Source: Pseudomonadota bacterium
GTDB taxonomy: Bacteria; Pseudomonadota; Gammaproteobacteria; Burkholderiales; Burkholderiaceae
Assembly: GCA_021778935.1 (NCBI GenBank)
Contig: JAJYBQ010000157.1
Span: 1 to 5,992 of the forward strand
Direction: 5' to 3'
Length of the DNA: 5,992 nt
The notes beneath the pieces were generated by a model. The model made no database searches. It had not been told where the DNA came from and saw nothing but the letters and a program-made list of their open reading frames with translations. Position 1 is the stretch's first letter. Each line of letters starts with the position of its first letter. This document shows positions 1 to 5,680 of this stretch, piece by piece. Both the position numbers and the translations under genes were made by a program.

Positions 1-6
1 GTCTTT

Positions 7-204
7 TTATTCGTCGTCGTCGCGAAGCTGCCGATTGCGGTACCCGTATGCGCGGACCTGCGTGCGCCTGAGACGTTCGGAATAGCCTTCCGGCGGGCGC
101 ACTGTGCCGGTCCAGCGGGGTCGGGCAGTGCGGTCGCGATCGGGAATACGATGCGCGCGCATAACCGGGAACGTGACCAGGTCCATAGGCGTGGCACTTG
201 TCAC
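7..204 (-). pseudogene. Truncated HNH-family protein, front half only (possible gene remnant)
   Basis: This 65-codon ORF begins with GTG at 204; ATG at 186 is an alternative and neither has a strong ribosome-binding site. Its second half (TVRPPEGYSERLRR, then AYGYRNRQLRDDDE) aligns without gaps to the protein at the right end of the window (PERYTERLKRAQ, then YRYRDRRLRDYEE), with 17 of 28 residues identical. In that family the next residues are the Asp-His metal site (EDHLIPLELGG). Here the reading frame stops with TAA right after the Glu, so the whole catalytic half is missing. No signal peptide is evident, and the usual Cys before the PGW/PRWT motif is not present. It lies 155 bases beyond the last gene of the four-gene operon, on the same strand. 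I infer a truncated or decayed paralogue; a short functional protein cannot be excluded. Only six bases remain beyond the stop, so whether HNH-like sequence follows in another frame cannot be seen. Confidence 0.55.
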
Positions 205-217
205 CCGTTAGGGTGAC
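200..217. repeat. Perfect 7-bp inverted repeat with 4-base loop
   Basis: GTCACCC (200-206), spacer GTTA, GGGTGAC (211-217). The arms are perfectly complementary. The GTG start of the truncated HNH-family ORF (204-202) falls inside the left arm. No T-run follows on either strand, so it is not a classical terminator. It could be an operator, an RNA hairpin hiding the start, or chance. Confidence 0.45.
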
Positions 218-359
218 GTACATCCCGGATACCGACGGCAATATCTGGATCGAACACGACGCGAACGTCGCGATCAAAAGAGTGCTGGTGATGGAATTGC
301 GTTGCGCGCGAAGAATGTTGAGCGCGGCGTTTGCCGGCACCGTGCTTTCGGGCGTGGCA
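205..359. other. Spacer of 155 bases with no convincing gene
   Basis: This stretch separates the last operon gene from the truncated HNH-family ORF. It holds the two inverted repeats listed separately. Two reading frames are open across it. On the plus strand, from TTG 198 or GTG 213, it reads VTYIPDTDGNIWIEHD and then runs antisense through the end of the last operon gene. On the minus strand, from GTG 340, there are 113 open codons to the window edge, with an early hydrophobic run (STLLIATFASC). Neither has a good ribosome-binding site or a recognised domain, and the two exclude each other, so I call neither a gene. Confidence 0.4.
248..275 (-). other. Potential stem-loop downstream of the four-gene operon
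   Basis: On the minus strand the sequence reads GATC-G-CGACG-TTCG-CGTCG-TGTTC-GATC. This gives a 5-bp GC-rich stem closed by a TTCG loop and an outer 4-bp GATC stem with an asymmetric bulge. It lies about 85 bases past the stop of the last operon gene. No uridine tract follows, so intrinsic termination is doubtful. It could instead stabilise the 3' end of the operon mRNA. The stem is short enough to be chance in GC-rich DNA. Confidence 0.3.
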
Positions 360-878
360 TCATCTCGGACGGAGCGACGGAGGCGCGCTGGCAGGGGCGG
401 GCGGTGGAGCGGTCGCACGAGCGGGCTTGGAATTCGAGATACGCAGCACAACCACTCCTCTTCCGTACGTAGCGGGCAGTAGCCGCTCGATCAGGATGCG
501 GTAAGGACCGACCGTCAGGAGTTGGCCTGCGTGAACGTCGGGCTGCTGGTAGAGCGCGGGCTTGCCGTCGACGCTGATCGTGAGGCCGGCATGCAGGCCG
601 CTGCGGCGCACGCCACGTTCATCGAGATAGTCACCGCCGCCGACATAACCGACGCCGATGCTGAGGGGGCCGAAATTGCCCTGAGTCGAACTTTCGACTG
701 ACCACTCGAAGCCGCGGTGGGTTCGCGAGACGCCCGGCGAAGTGGGCAATGCATGCAGCGCTTCCGGCGCCGCCCGGGCGCTCGCCGCCATTATCGCGAG
801 CGCCGCCACAGGCAACACCGTCCGACGACCCGTCAACCCGTTGTGCCGGACCGCCATCCACCGGATGCGTTTTGCCAC
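360..878 (-). CDS. Small exported protein of unknown function, predicted beta-rich core
   Basis: This is a 172-residue protein and the last gene of the operon. The GTG start at 878 is chosen because GGAG (889-886) sits 7 bases upstream; the in-frame ATG at residue 8 has no good site. A basic N-terminus is followed by a hydrophobic stretch (residues 21-33) and a likely signal-peptidase site after ARA at about residue 36. The mature part holds a Gly-rich segment (SIGVGYVGGGDYLDE, residues 73-87). Alternating short strands follow at about 97-147 (LTISVDG, LTVGPYRILIE, GVVVLRI). The C-terminus, residues 152-172, is a low-complexity Ala/Pro tail. There is no cysteine and no catalytic motif I can name. 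It follows the peptidase-like gene by 31 bases. It might be a substrate, inhibitor or accessory of the peptidase-like protein, but that is inference from position only. The family is not recognised. Confidence 0.8.
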   Translation of the reverse strand: MAKRIRWMAVRHNGLTGRRTVLPVAALAIMAASARAAPEALHALPTSPGVSRTHRGFEWSVESSTQGNFGPLSIGVGYVGGGDYLDERGVRRSGLHAGLTISVDGKPALYQQPDVHAGQLLTVGPYRILIERLLPATYGRGVVVLRISNSKPARATAPPPAPASAPPSLRPR

Positions 879-909
879 CCCATTGCTCCGTCGGGTTGCA
901 GCGATCGGT

Positions 910-1875
910 TCAGCGCAACAGCGCGGGTGTCCGGCCGCGATCCGGGGAATAGACGACCCCGTTCTCGACCAGGATGGAGTGCAGTTCGGGTTCGCTCAGA
1001 TAGAGCGGTCGCAATGCGTCCTGCCGGGCCGAATCGACCAGTTCGTACCACGGCGCGCCGTCGTGCGTGAATTCCTTGGTGACGACGACTTCGTGGAGCG
1101 AACGGTTGTCGGGGTTGCCGCTCGTGTTCACGTCCGCCATGATCGATTGTCCGGCCTGCAGCGTCCGATCGAATTCATCCGGTGTCACCACCTTGACCTC
1201 GCCGAGCGACTGCGCGATGTAGATCATCTCCCCGCCATTCAAGCCCGATTGCTCCACCACGTCCTGCGGCCCCGATTTCTCCACCGCGTCCTGCGGCGAG
1301 GGAGGCGGTGAACTCGGAGGCATCGTGCGCCAGGTTTCCTGGCCGATGAGGTCGGTGGCAAGTGCGGCCACGACGCCGTAGGGGCGTTCGGCGGCGACCG
1401 CGAGCGCAAACAGCACGCAATCCGGATAATGAGTTTGCTCACCCGCGCTCCAAAGGTTGGGGCCGATCCCGGCGGCCGCCTCGCGCGCGAGCTGCGCGTC
1501 GTTGCTGCGCGCGACGATCCTGCGCCAGGAAACGGGATACCCGGCGCTGTCACCGTACTCTGGTGTCAGCGGGAGCCGATCGAGCGCCGCGGCGAGGCTC
1601 GCGCGCTTCGCAGCCGACCAGCCAAGCTGCGCCGCGAGGTCCTCGAGTCCGTAGGTCACGATCTGATCCGGCGAGAGCTGTGCGAGCGGCGTGCATACGT
1701 GATGCACGATGATCGCATTCTGGGTCTCGGTACGGTATTGACCGGTCTCGATCGCGCCCGCCGGACACCCGGCCGACGCGAGCCTCGAGACCGAGACCAG
1801 AGCGGCGGCCAGGCACCAGGCGCCACGCAGCGTGCGACGCCGGGACGGATCCCAACCGGGTGCGGCGGGCCGCAT
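910..1875 (-). CDS. Exported papain-fold cysteine peptidase-like protein (C39-like)
   Basis: This is a 321-residue protein. ATG at 1875 lies one base after the TAG of the preceding gene (TAGCATG), which suggests stop-restart translational coupling; no strong ribosome-binding site is visible. A longer reading from 1950 would add 25 Arg-rich residues inside the upstream gene and is rejected. The signal peptide has a basic start, a hydrophobic stretch at about 17-30, and likely cleavage after RLASA (residue 35). Seen in the sequence: Gln147, Asp152-Cys153 followed by a hydrophobic helix (VLFALAVAA), then His261 in SLHEVVVTKEF and Asp281 in WYELVDSA. The Q-x4-D-C spacing and the H-VVV ... D ending match the C39 peptidase oxyanion Gln, catalytic Cys, His and Asp. 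The usual Gly after the Cys is Val here. The linker between Cys and His (about 187-211) is Pro-rich and contains a repeated PQDxVExSG block. It may cleave or crosslink an exported partner, perhaps a neighbour. Fold confidence is moderate, activity is unproven and substrate unknown. Confidence 0.8.
   Translation of the reverse strand: MRPAAPGWDPSRRRTLRGAWCLAAALVSVSRLASAGCPAGAIETGQYRTETQNAIIVHHVCTPLAQLSPDQIVTYGLEDLAAQLGWSAAKRASLAAALDRLPLTPEYGDSAGYPVSWRRIVARSNDAQLAREAAAGIGPNLWSAGEQTHYPDCVLFALAVAAERPYGVVAALATDLIGQETWRTMPPSSPPPSPQDAVEKSGPQDVVEQSGLNGGEMIYIAQSLGEVKVVTPDEFDRTLQAGQSIMADVNTSGNPDNRSLHEVVVTKEFTHDGAPWYELVDSARQDALRPLYLSEPELHSILVENGVVYSPDRGRTPALLR
1244..1297 (-). repeat. 27-bp tandem duplication inside the peptidase-like gene
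   Basis: Two adjacent 27-base units (1244-1270 and 1271-1297) differ at only 2 positions. They are in frame and encode a repeated nine-residue block (PQDAVEKSG, then PQDVVEQSG). The block lies in the linker between the putative catalytic Cys and His. The length keeps the frame, so copy number could vary without breaking the protein. Confidence 0.8.
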
Positions 1876-1876
1876 G

Positions 1877-2953
1877 CTAATGAACCCGTGGCGCGAGGCG
1901 CGGCACCGGCGGTTCCGCCATCGGCGCCTTCTTCGGCGTCTCGTAGACATTTTCGATCTGCTTTTCCCGGTCCGTGCGTTGCACGTCGTCGGTGGCGACC
2001 TTGTTTTGTGCCTTGGCGAGATCGTCCGAGGCTTTGGTCAGTGCGACCTCGACATTCCCCAGATCGGCGCCGCTGGCGTGCGCCTTCTGGGTCAGGAGGT
2101 CGTTGACGCGGCTCTGATCGCGCTCAGCTTCCTGCCGGTCCCGGTCCATGACCGCGGTCAACCGCCGGTATTCGGGATCGCGCGCGACCCGCTCCGGCAC
2201 CACCGGTGCCGCCGTGGGCGTCCGCGGATCGATCCTCGGCGCCGCGCCGGCGAATCCGCCGCCCTTGTCCGGCGTCAAGCCGGCGAGTTCCGACGCTGCC
2301 GTTCTGGTGTGAGCATGTCTTGCTTCGTCGGAAGCGCCAGCCCAGGCTTTGAGATTGTCCATCGCGTTCGAACCGCTCTCGCCGATCGGGCCTGCGCCGC
2401 GCAGGTGTGGGTGGGCGTTATGACGATTGAACAGCTCGGAACCGGAGCCGGTCTTCAGCGAGTCATCGTCGTCGTTTCCGGTCTTCAGTCCGCCGCTCGA
2501 GCAACAGGCGCCATCCTTGAGCGTCGAGGCGGCGGCGTTTCGCTCGGCGATGAACCGTGCCTGGGCGGCGGCCCGGGCTTGCGCCTGTTGTCGTTCGAGT
2601 TCCTTCTGGTGCTGCGCGAGCGCGTGCTTGCGCTGTTGTTGCTCGAGGAACAGTCGGCGTTGTTGCGCCAGGTATTGCTGTCGCTGCAGCATCATTTGTC
2701 GCTGCAACATCATCTGCCGTTGCCGCATCATCTGCAGCTGATAGTAGTAATTGTAGTTCGGGGCCGGCGTCCGGTAGCCGCCCGCCCCATTGGAGTTCTC
2801 GTTCTGGCAGGTGTCGCCGTAACCGACCCCGTTCAGATCGTACGAACAATCGGCGGACGCGCTGGCCGCCAGCAGCCAGCAGCCGACGAGCGCGAGCGGG
2901 ATCATCCGGGAGATGACCCTGGTCGTCGTGATTCGCCTGTTTGCGCCGTGCAT
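1877..2953 (-). CDS. Exported Gln/Met-rich coiled-coil protein of unknown function
   Basis: This is a 358-residue protein. ATG at 2953 is chosen because AAGGA lies 8 bases upstream; an in-frame TTG directly before it is less likely. The signal peptide has a basic start and a hydrophobic core at about 17-30, with cleavage after SASA (residue 34). The mature protein opens with Cys36 and Cys49 and an Asn/Tyr-rich stretch. Residues 72-140 are extremely rich in Gln, Met and Arg and include three six-residue repeats (QMMRQR, QMMLQR, QMMLQR); this should form a long helix or coiled coil. Further on are a Cys150-Cys151 pair, a twice-used LKTG motif around an Asp run (residues 156-169), a Pro/Ala linker, and a second charged helical region (about 257-337). 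No enzyme motif is visible. It starts 33 bases after the ankyrin gene and ends one base before the peptidase-like gene. A structural or scaffold role, or a substrate of the peptidase-like protein, is plausible inference. The family is not recognised. Confidence 0.82.
   Translation of the reverse strand: MHGANRRITTTRVISRMIPLALVGCWLLAASASADCSYDLNGVGYGDTCQNENSNGAGGYRTPAPNYNYYYQLQMMRQRQMMLQRQMMLQRQQYLAQQRRLFLEQQQRKHALAQHQKELERQQAQARAAAQARFIAERNAAASTLKDGACCSSGGLKTGNDDDDSLKTGSGSELFNRHNAHPHLRGAGPIGESGSNAMDNLKAWAGASDEARHAHTRTAASELAGLTPDKGGGFAGAAPRIDPRTPTAAPVVPERVARDPEYRRLTAVMDRDRQEAERDQSRVNDLLTQKAHASGADLGNVEVALTKASDDLAKAQNKVATDDVQRTDREKQIENVYETPKKAPMAEPPVPRLAPRVH
2681..2734 (-). repeat. Three imperfect 18-bp tandem repeats in the Gln/Met-rich region
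   Basis: Units lie at 2681-2698, 2699-2716 and 2717-2734. The first two differ at two positions and the third is more diverged. On the coding strand each encodes a six-residue Q-M-M-x-Q-R block. The length is a multiple of three, so gain or loss of a unit would keep the frame and lengthen or shorten the predicted helix. Confidence 0.75.
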
Positions 2954-2986
2954 CAATCCGGTCCTTGCGGGCAGTGCGCGCCGCCG

Positions 2987-5284
2987 CTATTGCAACGTGT
3001 AATCATTCCTCACGCAGAAGTCGTCCTCTGAGGGTGCCGCCGGGTCCGGGATGCATTGCGATTTGATTTCGAACCAGGGCGTATTCTGGTGGGACGTCCC
3101 GAAACTGATCCACACCCGATCCGGCGAGGTGCAGTTCGTCCAGGTCACCTCGCCAAGGTTGACCTCGCCCGCGATCGCGAGCAGGGGGTCGGTCGTGGTC
3201 CCAGCCGTGCCGCAATACTGGAATGCCGTGCCTGGCAGTGCGAATTGAATCTCGTCCGCATCCTTGCCGCCGACGGTGAACTGCAGCGTGCGTCCCTGCC
3301 ACGTGCCCACCTGCAATTGCGACAGGGTGCTGTACCAATTGGACTGCTTCGCATCCGCGTCCGAGCAGCGCATCGTGCCGTAATTCCCTTGGCGGTTACA
3401 GACTAAGTAGGATGCGAGCGTCGCCTTCCCATAGTGATCCTGCAGCGCGCTCGCGAGCTGCCGGGCGTTGTATTGGCGCATCCCGAGCGTGTTCGCGGCC
3501 GCCTGATCGTGCGCAGCGACATACTGCAGCTGATAGATCTTGCTGCGGATATCCTCGGCATCCCGGGCGTGCGGCGCGGCGAGCAGGTAATCTTCGTAGT
3601 CCAGGGCGGCGCGCGCGGCCGCGCCCCGCTTTTCTTCGGTCTTCGCCAGATCGTAATAGGGGTCCGGCCACCACGGCGCGGCGGCGACCGCCTGACGGAA
3701 CTCGTCGCTCGCCGGCTTCAGGTCCTGCGGATTTGTGGCGAGCTTGAAGGCGGCCACCCCGCGGGCGAGGTGCTCGCGCGCGGTCTCGGGGATCGGCGGT
3801 GCCGGTCGAAGGCGGGCGGCGATCCGGATCGCCGCCCAGCGCCAGCTTTGGATCCCGGGATCGGCCTGCAGACGCGTCTGCACCCAGCGCAGGGCCGCGC
3901 GTGGCGCATGCGCGGCCGCGAGGGCTTGTTTCACCCGGCGTTCGGTGACCCAGGCCTGTGCGCTGGCTTGAACCGCGGCCGGATCACCGGTCAACGAGGC
4001 GACCAGGCGCGGATGGGTTTTCGCATCGGTCGTCAACGCGGCCTTGATCGACTGGGTGTCGGCGCCATAGGCGGCCAACGTCAGTGCGGCCGCGCGCTCG
4101 CCTTGCGAGACGGTATCGGCCAGTGGGGTGTCGCCGAAGCTGTCCTTCGGATCGACCTCGGCACCGTGGGCGAGCAGTACTTCGATGACTCCGGGACGGC
4201 CATAAATCACCGTTTGGATCGCCGTGGTGCCATCGTCGCTCCGGGCATCTAGCCTGGCGCCATGCGCGAGCAGTTCCTCGGCGACGCCGGGGGTCCGGGC
4301 ATCCATCAGCGCGGTGCCGCCGCCAAGATCGGTGCCCGCAACGGCAGGCCGCGCCGCGTTGACATCGGCGCCATGGGCGATTAGGGCCGAAGCGATCTTC
4401 CGGTTGGCGGCGAAGAACAGGGCGTTATACGGGTCACCGACGTAGGAATCCGTCGCAGCTACGTTGGCGCCGTGCTGAAGCAGCAAATTGAGGATATCGG
4501 TACTGCCGCACTGGGCGGCGATCATCAGCGCGGTCTTGCTGTTGGCGCCGGTGGCGTCAACGTACGCACCGTGGGCGATCAGCGCCGCGGCGCGCGGCGC
4601 GTCGTCTAGCGCTGCGGCCAGCATCAAGGGCGTGACGAAGGCGTCATCGCGCACGTTGATGTCGGCCCCATGCGCGACCAGCCATCGGGCGGTGCGCGGA
4701 TGGCCGAAAAAGGCGGCGCGCAGGAGCGGCGTCTGGCCACCTGAATTCTTGGCGTCGATGTTCGCGCCATGCGCGAGCAGTAATCGGATCAGGTCGATGT
4801 GACCATCGCTGGCGGCGTCCGCCAGTGCCGTATCTCCATCAAGGCCGGGCTCGTCCACCGGTGCTCCATGAGCCAATAGCGCGCGAGCAACATCAACATG
4901 ATCGTATAACGTCGCCTCGTCCAACGCCGTGGTGCTGCTGCCCCCATGCGCGGTGACGTCGGCGTGGGCGGCGAGCAGCGCGTTGACGACGTCGAGATGG
5001 CCGTACTCCGCGGCATCCATCAGCGCGGTATCACCCTCTGAGTCCGCGGCGTTCACGTTCGCGCCGGCGGCGAGCAGTGAGCGTACGGTGGCGAGGTCGC
5101 CGGTGCCGGCTGCGTTGCGCAACGCCGTTTCGTTGGGCCCGTTGGCGGCGGGCGCGGTGACTTCGGGGCCCAGGTACCCAGCCGGGCCCGGTGTCATTGC
5201 CGCGCAGGGCGCCGTCAATACAGCGGTCGCCAGCAGGGCGCCCAACGCCGAACGTTCAACCCGGCGTGCCTTGAACACCTGCAT
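2987..5284 (-). CDS. Exported ankyrin-repeat protein with TPR-like region and Cys-containing C-terminal domain
   Basis: This is a 765-residue protein and the first gene of the operon. ATG at 5284 is chosen because a strong AAAGGAGAG site (5299-5291) precedes it and a signal peptide follows directly. The open frame runs 88 codons further upstream but without those signs. The signal peptide has a basic N-terminus, a hydrophobic core at about 13-25 and likely cleavage after PCAA (residue 29). Residues 51-412 hold about eleven ankyrin repeats of the form GxTALxxAA...LLxHGAxVxAxD; repeats 8 and 9 are short or irregular. Residues 413-500 are helical without a clear family. Residues 501-590 look like TPR pairs (PWWPDPYYDLAKTEEKRG, then LDYEDYLLAAP). 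The last 170 residues are strand- and Trp-rich with six cysteines (629, 640, 691, 718, 744, 757), fitting disulfides outside the cytoplasm. Ankyrin and TPR repeats bind proteins, so a periplasmic or surface binding role is inferred. The C-terminal domain is unrecognised. Confidence 0.92.
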   Translation of the reverse strand: MQVFKARRVERSALGALLATAVLTAPCAAMTPGPAGYLGPEVTAPAANGPNETALRNAAGTGDLATVRSLLAAGANVNAADSEGDTALMDAAEYGHLDVVNALLAAHADVTAHGGSSTTALDEATLYDHVDVARALLAHGAPVDEPGLDGDTALADAASDGHIDLIRLLLAHGANIDAKNSGGQTPLLRAAFFGHPRTARWLVAHGADINVRDDAFVTPLMLAAALDDAPRAAALIAHGAYVDATGANSKTALMIAAQCGSTDILNLLLQHGANVAATDSYVGDPYNALFFAANRKIASALIAHGADVNAARPAVAGTDLGGGTALMDARTPGVAEELLAHGARLDARSDDGTTAIQTVIYGRPGVIEVLLAHGAEVDPKDSFGDTPLADTVSQGERAAALTLAAYGADTQSIKAALTTDAKTHPRLVASLTGDPAAVQASAQAWVTERRVKQALAAAHAPRAALRWVQTRLQADPGIQSWRWAAIRIAARLRPAPPIPETAREHLARGVAAFKLATNPQDLKPASDEFRQAVAAAPWWPDPYYDLAKTEEKRGAAARAALDYEDYLLAAPHARDAEDIRSKIYQLQYVAAHDQAAANTLGMRQYNARQLASALQDHYGKATLASYLVCNRQGNYGTMRCSDADAKQSNWYSTLSQLQVGTWQGRTLQFTVGGKDADEIQFALPGTAFQYCGTAGTTTDPLLAIAGEVNLGEVTWTNCTSPDRVWISFGTSHQNTPWFEIKSQCIPDPAAPSEDDFCVRNDYTLQ

Positions 5285-5290
5285 CGGTGA

Positions 5291-5299
5291 CTCTCCTTT
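5291..5299 (-). promoter_or_regulatory. Strong ribosome-binding site that fixes the ankyrin gene start
   Basis: AAAGGAGAG on the minus strand, with the GGAG 8 bases before ATG at 5284. It is the best Shine-Dalgarno match in the window and decides this start against the 88-codon longer reading frame. Confidence 0.8.
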
Positions 5300-5349
5300 C
5301 CGTAACGACGGCCGCGTCCATCGCGACTCTTGCGGCCGATTGTCGAGCG

Positions 5350-5378
5350 ATTCTAGCGGATAAAATTTAATGCAGGAA
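5350..5378 (-). promoter_or_regulatory. Possible sigma-70-type promoter of the four-gene operon
   Basis: On the minus strand TAGAAT (5355-5350) matches the -10 consensus at five of six positions. TTCCTG (5378-5373) is a poor -35 candidate at 17-base spacing. An unusually AT-rich stretch (ATTAAATTTTAT) lies between them in otherwise GC-rich DNA. Transcription would begin around 5343, leaving a leader of about 60 bases. The weak -35 means an activator or another sigma factor may be needed. Confidence 0.4.
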
Positions 5379-5633
5379 TGCGCGCCGCAGTGTGTGCGGA
5401 GTCGCATTTTGCGGATCGCTCGGCGACGCCTGGGACAGCAAGTCGCACGAAGCCAATGACGCCGGTCCGTCGAGCCATGGCCGCTGGGTATAACCCTGCA
5501 TTCCGGATGAACGCAGGCGCCGGCGCAATGCCTGTGCCGCGGGGGCATGCATTCAACCTATCCAGGAGGGTGAGCGCCTAACGTTGTTCCGATTCCTGCC
5601 CGCACGATGCGGTCCGATCGAACGCGGCTGCAT

Positions 5634-5654
5634 CCGCATCAGCAAGTCATGCGG
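5634..5654 (-). terminator. Weak inverted repeat after the HNH-family gene
   Basis: CCGCAT (5634-5639) and ATGCGG (5649-5654) can form a 6-bp stem with a 9-base loop, starting 26 bases after the stop of the HNH-family gene. No T-run follows, so Rho-independent termination is doubtful. It is listed because it is the only hairpin near that gene end. Confidence 0.2.
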
Positions 5655-5680
5655 TCCATTGCGCCAGTAAGCGTAAACGA

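Larger units (their letters stand above)
5285..5680. other. Intergenic region of about 400 bases upstream of the operon
   Basis: It separates the stop of the HNH-family gene from the ankyrin gene start. Apart from the ribosome-binding site and possible promoter next to the ankyrin gene, and a weak hairpin next to the HNH stop, I see little. A 67-codon minus-strand ORF (5556-5353) and a 67-codon plus-strand ORF (5378-5581) overlap each other. Neither has a convincing ribosome-binding site or recognisable domain. A 9-base direct repeat, ATGCGGTCC, occurs at 5607-5615 and 5649-5657. Confidence 0.5.

Noticed and set aside
198..482. 94-codon plus-strand ORF starting with a protein-like stretch (YIPDTDGNIWIEHD)
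   Set aside because: The beginning looks plausible, but the rest is Arg/Gly/Ser-rich antisense of the last operon gene, and the TTG and GTG starts lack a ribosome-binding site.
1876..1950. Start of the peptidase-like gene at 1950
   Set aside because: It would add a run of arginines overlapping the upstream gene and bury the signal peptide 25 residues inside; ATG at 1875 fits export.
1832..3031. 399-codon plus-strand ORF
   Set aside because: It is antisense to the coiled-coil gene and the junctions on either side. The composition is Arg/Leu/Val-rich with no domain, while the opposite strand has signal peptide, repeats and ribosome-binding site.
3434..4252. 272-codon plus-strand ORF
   Set aside because: It is antisense to the ankyrin/TPR protein, whose repeats are unmistakable; no domain or ribosome-binding site is seen on the plus strand.
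4100..5150. Recurring DNA words in the ankyrin region considered as a repeat array or CRISPR
   Set aside because: The recurrence follows the ankyrin codons for LLAHGA at protein-repeat spacing; units are diverged and there are no unique spacers.
5285..5548. 88-codon upstream extension of the ankyrin gene
   Set aside because: The added part is Arg/His/Cys-rich with no family resemblance, and a strong ribosome-binding site plus signal peptide mark the internal ATG at 5284 as the start.
5353..5556. 67-codon minus-strand ORF upstream of the ankyrin gene
   Set aside because: Only a weak AGG precedes the ATG, no domain is visible, and it runs through the AT-rich candidate promoter. A small leader protein remains possible but is not supported.
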